A DNA stretch of 38,514 nt from contig CALCRR010000131.1 in assembly GCA_937894495.1 (NCBI GenBank), forward strand, positions 1 through 38,514, given 5' to 3'. The notes under the pieces are model-generated. The model was not told the DNA's origin and made no database searches. It worked only from the letters and a program-made list of their open reading frames with translations. Positions 23,640 to 31,495 of this stretch are shown piece by piece. This stretch comes from an uncultured Ruminococcus sp. Lineage in GTDB: Bacteria; Bacillota; Clostridia; Oscillospirales; Ruminococcaceae. Both the position numbers and the translations under genes were made by a program. Position 1 is the stretch's first letter. Each line of letters opens with the position of its first letter.

Positions 23640-25625
23640 TTAGTCTTTCTTAAAGAACGTTCCTACCCAGCCATCAGCACCAAGCGGCAAGCCCTGCGCC
23701 CAACTGATAGGGGTACTCATAATCTGTACTACGTTATCAAGCATATCCTTAGCAAAGGTATATGGCTGAATATCAATGACAACCTCATCGTGAATGTGAA
23801 ACACTATCGGATAACCTGCTTTCTCAAGCCGTTCTATTGCATCTGCAAGACAATCTCGCGCTATGGCTTGTACGCAGTTCTCTACAAGTTTACCGCCGTA
23901 TGTTTCAATATCACCGAATTTGTTTTTATCGTTCACACCCTGATATATGATCGACTCCGAGCCGAATTTATTTACACCTATTCGAGGATTGACATAATAC
24001 AGCTTTCTGCCTGACGGTAAGAGTATTGTAAAGTAAATACCTGATCTTGTACGCTCAAGAGCAAAAGTACAATACCGCACTTGACGCATACCACCGCCCT
24101 TAATAGTTTCGATAGCGGCATTGTTGAAATCCCACCATAGCCGCTGAATGTTACTGTTACTTGATCTCCAGCGTGTAACGATGTCCGGGAGTTCATCTTC
24201 GTGTAGCCCCATATCCAATGCTCCCATTGCTATCAAAGCACCTGCACCGCCTTGATAACCTAACGCCAATTCTGCGACTTTGCCTTTGGCTCTGAGCGCA
24301 TATTCGGGATTGCCCTTTTTTATGCGCTCGATAGGCACACCGAACATCTGAGCCGCTGATGCCTCATAAATCTTACCGTGTGAACGGAATACCTCAAGCC
24401 GCCATTCCTCACCCGCTAACCACGATATAACACGAGCCTCAATAGCCGAGAAATCAGCATCTATAAGCACGTTGCTCTCGCTTGATACAAAAGCTGTACG
24501 AATAAGCTGTGACAGCGTATCATTGACTGAGCCGTAAACCGCCTGTATGCCCTCAATAGAGCCGTGTTTGATTAGATCCTTTGCAAGAGGGATATGCTCT
24601 GTGTATGTTCGGGGTAAGTTCTGGACCTGCACCAAACGTCCCGCCCATCTGCCTGTTCTATTTGCGCCGTAAAATTGCAATAGTCCTCTTACCCTGCTGT
24701 CTGCGCATACGCATTTGCGGATAGCATCATATTTTTTCAAAGAGGATTTTCCCAGTTCCTGCCGTATTTCAAGCATACGCTTTACATCCGGCGCATTATC
24801 AGCCTTGAGCATAGCTGATACAGTTTCTTTTCTCATATTCTCCGGGGCTGCCCCTGTTCGCGCTGTAAGCCACGCTGATAGCTGTTTTACGCTGTTAGGG
24901 TTATTTAGTGCTGTAATGCTTAAAGCCTCGTCTGTGAGCGTTTCTGTAGCCCTACGGCCCATTTCTAACGCACCGTCTACAAACGGCATATCAACCGCAA
25001 CGCCTCTTGTATTTATTGTGAGGTCTGTTTCCCATTGCTTTTGTATGACATCTGGCACTTGCATATCCGACAGCTTTTTCATTATCTCCATTTCCGTGAT
25101 AACATCTTGAGCATTGTATTCTTTGAACATAACCCATTTGTGCGGATCGTGCTGTGGATAATTCCTTGTTCTGCCGCCATTTACCTTTGTCGGTTTACAA
25201 GGTACACAAAAATAGCGGATAAGATCTTTACCTGTCCTTAATTTCTGCTTATCCTCTGACAAACCTACCGCTTTACCTGCCGCCGCCAATGATAGGGGAT
25301 AACCACAATAAGAGGCTTGCAGTTGCGTGTCCCGCCACTGTTCTTTAGGTAACTCAAAACCTAAAACCCTTGAAAAGCACAACCACTCAAACGTTGCATT
25401 ATAGGCGTGTTTAATAACATTTGGATCGAGCAGGGCATCGATAAACCACTGAGGTAATACCTCAGTCTGTGTATAGTCAAGCACAACAGGCCTTTCCATT
25501 TCGCCCCAGAACATATAGCCATTCAAGAGTATTTCAAAATCCGGGCTTCTTACATAAGCGTGTGCGCCCGATTTTTGTATGTCAACACTTGAAAATGTTT
25601 CAAGGTCTATTGATAAGTGCCTCAT
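23640..25625 (-). CDS. Phage DNA polymerase, family A (661 aa)
   Basis: Replicative polymerase with proofreading. The 3'-5' exonuclease opens with IDLET (Asp 7, Glu 9), then KHAYNATFEW (72-81) and EYNAQDV (169-175). Polymerase motifs: RTGRWAGR and QVQNLPR (323-339), motif A IDADFSAIEARV (388-399), motif B RAKGKVAELALGYQGG (445-460) and motif C HIHDEVVID (610-618), giving catalytic Asp 391 and Asp 613. The length fits the compact phage group lacking a 5' nuclease. The ATG at 25625 is preceded by a G-run and one GGCTACAC copy instead of a clean Shine-Dalgarno. The protein looks intact. Confidence 0.95.
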   Translation of the reverse strand: MRHLSIDLETFSSVDIQKSGAHAYVRSPDFEILLNGYMFWGEMERPVVLDYTQTEVLPQWFIDALLDPNVIKHAYNATFEWLCFSRVLGFELPKEQWRDTQLQASYCGYPLSLAAAGKAVGLSEDKQKLRTGKDLIRYFCVPCKPTKVNGGRTRNYPQHDPHKWVMFKEYNAQDVITEMEIMKKLSDMQVPDVIQKQWETDLTINTRGVAVDMPFVDGALEMGRRATETLTDEALSITALNNPNSVKQLSAWLTARTGAAPENMRKETVSAMLKADNAPDVKRMLEIRQELGKSSLKKYDAIRKCVCADSRVRGLLQFYGANRTGRWAGRLVQVQNLPRTYTEHIPLAKDLIKHGSIEGIQAVYGSVNDTLSQLIRTAFVSSESNVLIDADFSAIEARVISWLAGEEWRLEVFRSHGKIYEASAAQMFGVPIERIKKGNPEYALRAKGKVAELALGYQGGAGALIAMGALDMGLHEDELPDIVTRWRSSNSNIQRLWWDFNNAAIETIKGGGMRQVRYCTFALERTRSGIYFTILLPSGRKLYYVNPRIGVNKFGSESIIYQGVNDKNKFGDIETYGGKLVENCVQAIARDCLADAIERLEKAGYPIVFHIHDEVVIDIQPYTFAKDMLDNVVQIMSTPISWAQGLPLGADGWVGTFFKKD

Positions 25626-25643
25626 GGTGTAGCCCCCTTTTTT

Positions 25644-26165
25644 TTAGACGTTATAATTTCGTGCCTCTCTTTCAGTACAGAAAAAGTGAAATCCCGCCGA
25701 ACATTCCTCAAAGCTCATATCAAAGTTGTCAATCTCAACCTCATCACCAATAAAGTAACAGGTTTCACCGTCATATAAGGAGATACCTATTTTTTCACCG
25801 CCAAAATCACCGAGTATATCAATAATCTTTGCTTTGCTTGCTCTACACTTACCCCCTACTCGACCTCTGATGTGTGCATCTTCGGGTATATGCGCAACCA
25901 CTATAACACCATTCCAGCATCTTTTATAAACCTTTTCCGGCGGATCAATGGTTCTCGTTATCATATTTTTATTGGCTGCTAATCTCATAGCGGCGGTGCG
26001 TACACGCCAATCGCTGTCTTTAAGCCCGCGCTCGATTATGTCAAGGGGAACGTCCCTGCCGTTGCAGGCGTTCATAGCGGCGGTGCGTACATCACAATCG
26101 CTGTCTTTAAGCCAACGCTCGATTATGTCAAGGGGGAGATGTTTTCTTAGTATTTTACATTTCAT
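25644..26165 (-). CDS. HEAT-like repeat protein with DUF5758-type C-terminus (173 aa)
   Basis: The N-terminus has two near-identical 29-residue helical units: LDIIERWLKDSDCDVRTAAM and LDIIERGLKDSDWRVRTAAM. At DNA level the 87-bp units (starting near 25986 and 26073) are almost identical, so the duplication is recent. The C-terminal part (IIVAHIPEDA-like beta strands, then CSAGFHFFCTEREARNY) matches a domain often fused to pentapeptide or repeat modules in phage proteins. The ATG at 26165 has GAAAGGA. Likely a protein-binding scaffold; the partner is unknown. Confidence 0.65.
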   Translation of the reverse strand: MKCKILRKHLPLDIIERWLKDSDCDVRTAAMNACNGRDVPLDIIERGLKDSDWRVRTAAMRLAANKNMITRTIDPPEKVYKRCWNGVIVVAHIPEDAHIRGRVGGKCRASKAKIIDILGDFGGEKIGISLYDGETCYFIGDEVEIDNFDMSFEECSAGFHFFCTEREARNYNV

Positions 26166-26194
26166 AATTTATCCTTTCTGTTTATGTAGTAAAA

Positions 26195-26220
26195 CGCGGG
26201 GGAAGTCCTCCCCCCCCGCG
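26195..26220 (-). terminator. GC-rich hairpin after the DUF2815 gene
   Basis: Inverted repeat of eight bases (CGCGGGGG / CCCCCGCG) with a 10-base loop. On the minus strand it is followed by TTTTACT, a short T-run. It lies 15 bp after the DUF2815 gene and before the HEAT-repeat gene, so it may terminate or attenuate leftward transcription. Confidence 0.6.
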
Positions 26221-26235
26221 CTACCATTTATCTTA

Positions 26236-26994
26236 TTACCACGGTGTACCGCTGTTTATCGGCTGCCCTGTTATCGGATCAATAGCGGGCTGCTGAACGT
26301 AACCGCCGTTTGTCATGCCCTGTGCAAAGCCGCTAACCATACTTGCCTGCTGTGCGGGGCTGATACCGGGCTGACCGTATGCCTGACCCGCTGCGGGGTT
26401 ATATCCCGGCTGTGTAGCCATCTGCTGAGGCTGTGCCACCGCCTGACCGATACCCGCAAAGTCAGATGCCGCCGATGCACCGCCCGAAAGAGCCTCGCCG
26501 TCACGGGTTTTCATTACGTTACCGAGTCCGCAACCGACACCCTTAGAGCCGTGTGAGTCAAAGCTAAAGAAATTCAGCGTAACTCTTGCATACATACCGC
26601 TGTATATCTCTGTGGGTGCAAGCTCAACATTGATGTTGCTTATGTCCACTACCTGCGGCTTGCGTGTCTGCGGGCTTGACGCCGTTATTACCCAATGACC
26701 CTTACACTCTGGGCCGAACGGTGTACCGTCAGTCTTGTTGCCGTCACCGTCATAAATGAGGGCATTCTTGAGCTGAGGTCTTGCGCCTTTCCACTTATTC
26801 TGTACGCCGTCCTCGTATGCCGCCGCCATAGATGCGTCAATGTCTGCCTTTGTGACGGTATCGGTTTTTGGTATCAGTAGTGTTACCTGATAGCGGGGAT
26901 CGCCGCCCTGCTTATTCTGGTGCGGCTCTGCAAGGTGTACATATGAAAGTCTTACCTCGCCTGTCAGTACCTTTGTTGCTATTCCGTTATACAT
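26236..26994 (-). CDS. DUF2815 family, probable ssDNA-binding protein (252 aa)
   Basis: The N-terminal ~165 residues form a beta-rich domain with GEVRLSYVHLAEPH, PRYQVTLLIPKTD, and YSGMYARVTLNFFSFDSHGSKGVGCGLGNVMKTRDGE, the signature of DUF2815, thought to be an OB-fold single-strand binder in phage replication modules. The C-terminal ~80 residues are Gln/Gly/Pro/Ala-rich and end in PW, like the flexible tail of SSB proteins, though less acidic. I choose the ATG at 26994: AAGGAG is 8 bp upstream, whereas the ATG at 27000 is too close. It sits with DUF2800 and the polymerase, as usual. Confidence 0.85.
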   Translation of the reverse strand: MYNGIATKVLTGEVRLSYVHLAEPHQNKQGGDPRYQVTLLIPKTDTVTKADIDASMAAAYEDGVQNKWKGARPQLKNALIYDGDGNKTDGTPFGPECKGHWVITASSPQTRKPQVVDISNINVELAPTEIYSGMYARVTLNFFSFDSHGSKGVGCGLGNVMKTRDGEALSGGASAASDFAGIGQAVAQPQQMATQPGYNPAAGQAYGQPGISPAQQASMVSGFAQGMTNGGYVQQPAIDPITGQPINSGTPW

Positions 26995-26999
26995 AGTCA

Positions 27000-27311
27000 T
27001 TACTCCTTTTCTATCTGATACAGTATTTCTTTCGGAATGGGATTGTTTTCTACAAATTTTTCCAATTCATTGATAAATCCCTCAATAAGATCGTTGAATT
27101 TACTCCTCTGAGAGAGTAGAGCCTTTTCACGAGCCTCATTTGAAACTCTGTCATTTGCAGGCTTGAGGTATGTTGCATATACCTTAGAAAGCTCTTGCTT
27201 AAACCCACTGTATGCCATCATGCAGTCTATGGTAATAGCACCTGCCTCATCTCCACAGTCTCTTGACGCTTTTGCGGCTATAGCCGTCATAATTATTGTT
27301 GTTAAATCCAC
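27000..27311 (-). CDS. Hypothetical helical protein (103 aa)
   Basis: All-helical 103-residue protein (MTAIAAKASRDCGDEAGAITIDCM, then KFNDLIEGFINELEKFVENN). The start is a GTG at 27311 behind AAAGGGGG. The stop (TAA) overlaps an ATG of the next frame. It lies in the replication module between a 49-aa gene and the DUF2815 gene. No motif or membrane segment; the family is not recognised. Confidence 0.55.
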   Translation of the reverse strand: MDLTTIIMTAIAAKASRDCGDEAGAITIDCMMAYSGFKQELSKVYATYLKPANDRVSNEAREKALLSQRSKFNDLIEGFINELEKFVENNPIPKEILYQIEKE

Positions 27312-27325
27312 ATACGCCCCCCCCT

Positions 27326-27475
27326 TTACTTAACTTTTATACCGTGCTTTTCGCACTTTTCGCGTACACTCTGCTTATTTTTGCCGCCGTGCTGTGCAGC
27401 CCACATAAGCCTCTGCTGCTTATTCATGCCCGCAAAAGCTATTCTGCGGGCAATAGTTCTTGTCATGCTTGCCAT
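27326..27475 (-). CDS. Small basic protein (49 aa)
   Basis: Encodes MASMTRTIARRIAFAGMNKQ then AAQHGGKNKQSVREKCEKHG, strongly basic. The ATG at 27475 with AAAGGAG at 8 bp is preferred to an upstream extension that overlaps another gene. Possibly DNA- or RNA-binding because of its charge. The ARRIAF...GMNKQQRL pattern recurs as a short phage protein. Function unknown. Confidence 0.6.
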   Translation of the reverse strand: MASMTRTIARRIAFAGMNKQQRLMWAAQHGGKNKQSVREKCEKHGIKVK

Positions 27476-27488
27476 AGTCAAAACTCCT

Positions 27489-27950
27489 TTACCTATACTT
27501 AGCCTCCATTTCTTCAAGTATTTCAGCGGCTTTATCGACTTTCTTTTTTCTTGCATCAAGGCGCTTGATAGCCTGTGTTTTACGTTTCTGTAACTCACTT
27601 AGCCTCTTACCTCGCTTTTTATCCGGCTTAACGGCGCTTTCAACTAACCCCGCATAAGCGGCGTTATATTCGTCCGTGATAACGGAGAATACCTTGAACT
27701 GATAGTCTCTCTCTGCCTTTATTGCCTTGCGCCATGCACTTATTGTGTTAGTGCTGTGCATAAGGTCACTCTGAGCTGACATTCTGAATACCTTGCGGAT
27801 CTTTGTCAGATCCGCGTCAGTAAACAGCGCGGGCGGTACTATATCTGCGTACCCTGTTTCCCACTTGATGTGAATAGGCTCATACTCGCACTCAACAGGT
27901 GTACCATACTCACCAATATAAACGCTCACAGCGTTATAATGATATGCCAT
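27489..27950 (-). CDS. Hypothetical replication-module protein (153 aa)
   Basis: The beta-rich start (NAVSVYIGEYGTPVECEYEPIHIKWETGYADIVPP) is followed by a long basic coiled coil (KRGKRLSELQKRKTQAIKRLDARKKKVDKAAEILEEM is split over residues ~115-150). It overlaps the DUF2800 gene (TAATG). No catalytic motif is visible. The coiled-coil end suggests an oligomeric or partner-binding role, and its neighbours point to DNA replication or recombination. Confidence 0.6.
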   Translation of the reverse strand: MAYHYNAVSVYIGEYGTPVECEYEPIHIKWETGYADIVPPALFTDADLTKIRKVFRMSAQSDLMHSTNTISAWRKAIKAERDYQFKVFSVITDEYNAAYAGLVESAVKPDKKRGKRLSELQKRKTQAIKRLDARKKKVDKAAEILEEMEAKYR

Positions 27951-29179
27951 TATACCACCCCTGCAAAGTCAGCAGCAGCTTTGTTATATGGCTCTCTGCT
28001 GTCACTTTCATCAACAAGTGTTGGCTTGCCGATGGGCTTTGTTACAAGGCTTGACAGTAGCTCCGCAAACTGCTTTTTACCAATAGCCTTTTCGATGCCT
28101 GCAAGCGTTTTCGGCTTGTGGTCCATAAGCTGCTCATCTGTGTAGCCGTTCTGCCTTAGCACCTCAAAGGCTTTAGCCTCATCGGAAAATGCTCTTGCGC
28201 TCTTACCTGCTACAACTTTATAGCCGGGTATTGTTTTACCATTGAGGATAGCCCCCAAAGCGTACTCCTGCAAATCGGAATACCACCTTACAAGCTCTGC
28301 CCCTTTTGTCAAAAGCATACCGACCTCATCATCTGTAAGAAGATTAGATGCACCAAGTATTGCCCTTGCCTCCTGCGGCAAATTCGCTATTGAGGGATCA
28401 ACCTTGCCCTGTGGGATAAAGTCCTTAAAATCCTCAAGGGCTGAATTAGCCTGCGCTCTTGCTTTGCATTGTGCCTTACCCTTGCAGAATCTACACCATT
28501 CGCCGCTATTGAATGTACCATTGCCACTATACGCGGCATTTGCAAGAGGTGTGATACTATCACCCCAAGCCATCAGTTCATCAACCGTCATTTCTTCCTC
28601 TGATGCGTATTCGCTGACACGGGGCTGACAGATACCCATTGATACCGTTGTTATGGTATCTCCGAATACCGCGCCAAAATGTTTTAGCGCACCAAGCGCA
28701 TATAGCCTCATCTGCGGATTTCCGACCGCTTCAACTCTTACACCTTTGCCGTGCTTATAATCGGTGATATGCAGCTTACCGCCGCCGATCATTACACAGT
28801 CACAAGTACCAAAGCCCTCCGGCACATAGTCTGAAAAATCAACCTTTATTTCCTGTACAACGTATGGAGGGTTATCAAAGGTCATAGCCTTTTCGGTCAG
28901 ATACTCAACATAGGCCTTTGCAGTTACAAGCATTTCATCATTGTAATACTCGCTTTTCTTGAGCTTTGCGAGATCCCTTGACAGCTTGTTTCTGTCTATG
29001 TTCACACCGAATTTCCGCTTTGCGTATATTTCGCATACGGCGTGTGCAACTGTACCCTCCTCCGCGTATGAGCTTGTACCGTTCGGAAACTGTGACTCAA
29101 ACGCGGGGGCCGCTGTACAGTTCATCCACCTATGCGCCGCCGATGCTGAAAGAAAGGCGTGTGTATTAGGTGTTGCCAT
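27950..29179 (-). CDS. DUF2800 protein, Cas4/RecB-like nuclease (409 aa)
   Basis: PD-(D/E)XK-type nuclease found in Firmicute phage replication modules. The N-terminus reads HAFLSASAAHRWMNCTAAPA and EEGTVAHAVCEIYAKRKFG (helical entry). The active site is FGTCDCVMIGGGKLHITDYKHGKG, with Asp and DYK as metal ligands. A later WCRFCKGKAQCKARA supplies Cys residues for an iron-sulphur cluster as in Cas4/AddB. C-terminal helices (LRQNGYTDEQLMDHKPKTLAGIEKAIGKK) are typical of the family. The ATG at 29179 has AAGGAGGTG. Probable role: exonuclease for recombination or genome processing. Confidence 0.88.
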   Translation of the reverse strand: MATPNTHAFLSASAAHRWMNCTAAPAFESQFPNGTSSYAEEGTVAHAVCEIYAKRKFGVNIDRNKLSRDLAKLKKSEYYNDEMLVTAKAYVEYLTEKAMTFDNPPYVVQEIKVDFSDYVPEGFGTCDCVMIGGGKLHITDYKHGKGVRVEAVGNPQMRLYALGALKHFGAVFGDTITTVSMGICQPRVSEYASEEEMTVDELMAWGDSITPLANAAYSGNGTFNSGEWCRFCKGKAQCKARAQANSALEDFKDFIPQGKVDPSIANLPQEARAILGASNLLTDDEVGMLLTKGAELVRWYSDLQEYALGAILNGKTIPGYKVVAGKSARAFSDEAKAFEVLRQNGYTDEQLMDHKPKTLAGIEKAIGKKQFAELLSSLVTKPIGKPTLVDESDSREPYNKAAADFAGVV

Positions 29180-29191
29180 TTCTGCACCTCC

Positions 29192-29665
29192 TTAGATCAC
29201 AGCACCGAGCGCCGTGATCTTTGCAGCGAACTCCGGCAACTGTGTAGCCGACAGGTGAGTAACTGCGGGTACTCCGAAGCTCTGGAGAATAGCAAGTACA
29301 TCCGGCATCTTGCCCTGCTCTACAAGTCTTGCCGCCGCCGTGCATACTCTGTTGCGGTATGCCTCATCAACAACGGGCGCAGGGTTTGGCTGAACTGTCT
29401 GCTGAACAGGCACGCTCTGAATAGGCTGTGCGACCTCCTGCGGTACGTTAGCAACAGGGGGTGTAACATTAGCCTCTGCCTGCTGTACACTCTGTATGGG
29501 CTGTGTGGGTGCGTTCTGAGGTACTACAACCTCATACTGCGGCTGCGCTGTGATCTGACTCTGTGCCTGCGCACCGTTCACCGAAAGAGCTGCGCTGAAA
29601 ACCTCTGAAAGCCTGTTAATTGCCTCTACAATTGCGGGTGCATTGATGTTTACTGTTACGTCCAT
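29192..29665 (-). CDS. Hypothetical Pro/Gln-rich linker protein (157 aa)
   Basis: The start MDVTVNINAPAIVEAINRLS is a short helix. Then comes a ~70-residue low-complexity linker of Gln, Pro and Val (QPIQSV repeated). A C-terminal domain follows (RVCTAAARLVEQGKMPDVLAILQSFGVPAV), a small helical unit. The ATG at 29665 with GGAGG is chosen over an upstream extension. It is the first large gene after the regulator at 29716 and overlaps nothing; a scaffold or adaptor for replication proteins is possible. Confidence 0.65.
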   Translation of the reverse strand: MDVTVNINAPAIVEAINRLSEVFSAALSVNGAQAQSQITAQPQYEVVVPQNAPTQPIQSVQQAEANVTPPVANVPQEVAQPIQSVPVQQTVQPNPAPVVDEAYRNRVCTAAARLVEQGKMPDVLAILQSFGVPAVTHLSATQLPEFAAKITALGAVI

Positions 29666-29715
29666 AGTTAAAACCTCCGATAAATTTTTATTTATACAGC
29701 GGAATTGCTGTATAT

Positions 29716-29940
29716 TCACTCGATTGATAAAATATCCTGTGGGGAAACTGAAAGCACTTGACATAGTAACCGAAAGTTACCAAGTGACATTTCATCAGCG
29801 TTATTATACCAGCGTGATATTGTCGCTTGCTGTACACTAAGCCTTTTTGCCACATCTGCTTGTGTGTACCCCTTTGCTGCTTGAGCAGTCTTGAATGCTC
29901 TGCACATACGGTCCGATCTTGTTACTTTCTTTGCTGGCAT
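29716..29940 (-). CDS. XRE-type HTH regulator (74 aa)
   Basis: Lambda-repressor-like helix-turn-helix: AFKTAQAAKGYTQADVAKRLSVQQATISRWYNN, with the recognition helix QATISRWY. No dimerisation or protease domain, so Cro/SinR size. The N-terminus is basic (MPAKKVTRSDR). AGAGGGG lies 10 bp before the ATG at 29940. It sits at the start of the replication operon and may time early expression. Confidence 0.8.
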   Translation of the reverse strand: MPAKKVTRSDRMCRAFKTAQAAKGYTQADVAKRLSVQQATISRWYNNADEMSLGNFRLLCQVLSVSPQDILSIE

Positions 29941-29960
29941 CTTTCGTTTCCCCTCTTTCT

Positions 29961-30692
29961 TTATGAATTTGTTTCCTTATCCAGCCATTCAAGAGCATTT
30001 ATCAGTTTGATATAGTTCTTTGGCTTTGGATATCGCTTACCGATGAGCCATGTATAAAGCGTTACACGCTCAAAGCCGATAGCATTCGCAAGCTCTGTGT
30101 AAGTCATGTTGTGCTTATCCATTGCCGCTTGTATCTTTGCACCCGCATCTGAGGTATCGGCCAAACCGTTTCTCATAAGCTCCTGTGGTGTAGCTATCTC
30201 CCAGCCACCTTTAGCAAGGATATTCAAAACCATTGGTAAGCGGTCAGCTTTACAGCTTGCTACGATTTGAGCTATTTTAAGATACTCGTGAGCCGTTGTT
30301 TCCTTTGTCGGTCTTTCCTCATCAAGCGGCTCTGTGTTACTCTGCCCGGCCGGCATTATGTAAGCACCGTGTTTTCTTAATGCCGGAAGCACTTCGCTTG
30401 TAACCCAGCGTTTAAAAGCTTTGGCTTTTGGCATTTTACTTGACAGTATCAAACTGTACAAGCCGCTTTCGTTGATAATTGTTAAATCCTGCGCTCCTCC
30501 GAGGGTGTCGCATTTTGCTACTCCCTTGTCCTCGTCATCAACGTGCTTTTTGATAGCGTCTCGTGGATTTGAATATCCGAGTATCGTTGCAACGTCTATT
30601 GCGACAAACCAGATAACGCCCTCGATCTCAACCGTTCTGACCGTTCCCAAATCTTCATTGGTAAAGGTCTGTACTGCTGTGCTTGCCTTCAT
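29961..30692 (-). CDS. BRO-N antirepressor with C-terminal HTH (243 aa)
   Basis: The N-terminal BRO-N domain (AVQTFTNEDLGTVRTVEIEG, WFVAIDVATILGYSNPRDAI, GLYSLILSSKMPKAKAFKRW, EVLPALRKHGAY) binds DNA or partners and is typical of phage antirepressors. The C-terminal ~60 residues carry a second HTH (HNMTYTELANAIGFERVTLYTWLIGKRYPKPKNY). The ATG at 30692 has GGAGGC and lies 17 bp after the cro-like gene. It would relieve repression by the 31124 repressor during induction or secondary infection. Confidence 0.88.
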   Translation of the reverse strand: MKASTAVQTFTNEDLGTVRTVEIEGVIWFVAIDVATILGYSNPRDAIKKHVDDEDKGVAKCDTLGGAQDLTIINESGLYSLILSSKMPKAKAFKRWVTSEVLPALRKHGAYIMPAGQSNTEPLDEERPTKETTAHEYLKIAQIVASCKADRLPMVLNILAKGGWEIATPQELMRNGLADTSDAGAKIQAAMDKHNMTYTELANAIGFERVTLYTWLIGKRYPKPKNYIKLINALEWLDKETNS

Positions 30693-30708
30693 TCTTATCG
30701 CCTCCAAT

Positions 30709-30918
30709 CTAAATAACACCTCTTGACAACGTATCTAAAGAGCAACCAAGAAACTTAGCTATCTCAATTAGTTTGGAAGAAGGCATATCATTTTTAGAAC
30801 GCCAATTTGAGTATGTCTTTCTTTCAATGCCTATAGCCTCTGCTAAATCCTCCTGAGTAAGGCGGTTTCTCCTTAGTTCACCGTCAATATTATCAAATAT
30901 CGTAAAGCTATCTTTCAT
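30709..30918 (-). CDS. Cro-like HTH regulator (69 aa)
   Basis: Single XRE HTH domain: LRRNRLTQEDLAEAIGIERKTYSNWRSKNDMPSSKLI, ending LGCSLDTLSRGVI. It is the first gene of the leftward operon, read from a near-perfect promoter (TTGACA, 17 bp, TATACT) that overlaps several operator-like sites. The ATG at 30918 has AAGGAGGTG. Divergent orientation to the repressor makes it the Cro counterpart of the lysis-lysogeny switch. Confidence 0.85.
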   Translation of the reverse strand: MKDSFTIFDNIDGELRRNRLTQEDLAEAIGIERKTYSNWRSKNDMPSSKLIEIAKFLGCSLDTLSRGVI

Positions 30919-30948
30919 TCTTGCACACCTCCTTTTGAATTTATTTTG

Positions 30949-31101
30949 TACTCAATTTGGGGATAATTCAAGTATATACCCATTTTGGCTATTTGTCAAC
31001 CCAATTTGAGTAAAATGTTTCACAATTTTTTATTTCTGTTTTTGTGCTAATTGACAATTTTTTGATAACGCATTGACTTTTACTCATTTTGAGTATATAA
31101 T
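30949..31101. promoter_or_regulatory. Divergent lysogeny switch: two promoters and operators
   Basis: Leftward promoter: -35 TTGACA (30994-30999, minus), 17 bp, -10 TATACT (30971-30976). Rightward promoter: TTGACT (31073-31078), 17 bp, TATAAT (31096-31101). Operator-like sites share TACTCA/CCCAATTT: 30949-30962 (TACTCAATTTGGGG), 30979-30988, 31000-31012 (CCCAATTTGAGTA) and the palindrome TACTCATTTTGAGTA at 31081-31095, which fills the spacer of the repressor promoter and so predicts autoregulation. Confidence 0.85.
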
Positions 31102-31123
31102 CATATCAAAGGAGGTGTAATAT

Positions 31124-31495
31124 GTGTTTGACGATAGATTGAAAAATTTGCGAAAGGCAAAAGGGCTGACAAGTAGCAGAGTAGCGGCCGATCTTGATTT
31201 GCCACCTACTACATACTCAAATTACGAGTTGGATAAAAGAGAGCCGTCTGCTATGACACTCATAAAGATAGCAAGATACTTTGATGTTTCTATAGATTAT
31301 CTTTGTGGCTATACGTCCGACAAGCAAAGCATCGATACAAAAACTTTAATCAGCAAAAGCAAAATGAGCATTAACAAGCAGCGTATACTTGACTTATTTG
31401 ATTTGATTGACGAAATACAGCAGGAAAACGTTATTGCAAGAGCCGAGATGTATGCAGAGCAGAATCAGGAAGCTAAAAATAAAGGTGTCGGATAA
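31124..31495 (+). CDS. CI-like HTH repressor (123 aa)
   Basis: Maintains lysogeny. XRE domain at residues ~4-65: RLKNLRKAKGLTSSRVAADL, TTYSNYELDKREPSAMTLIKI and the conserved end YFDVSIDYLCGYT. The C-terminal ~50 residues are helical (INKQRILDLFDLIDEIQQEN), a dimerisation segment. There is no self-cleaving peptidase domain, so induction must act by another route, perhaps the BRO antirepressor. The GTG at 31124 follows GGAGGTG at 6 bp. It overlaps the next gene by 11 bp and is driven by the rightward promoter at 31073-31101. Confidence 0.88.
   Translation: MFDDRLKNLRKAKGLTSSRVAADLDLPPTTYSNYELDKREPSAMTLIKIARYFDVSIDYLCGYTSDKQSIDTKTLISKSKMSINKQRILDLFDLIDEIQQENVIARAEMYAEQNQEAKNKGVG

Noticed and set aside
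26195..26220. Riboswitch in the gap before the HEAT-repeat gene
   Set aside because: Only a simple GC hairpin with a short T-run; too short for any known aptamer.
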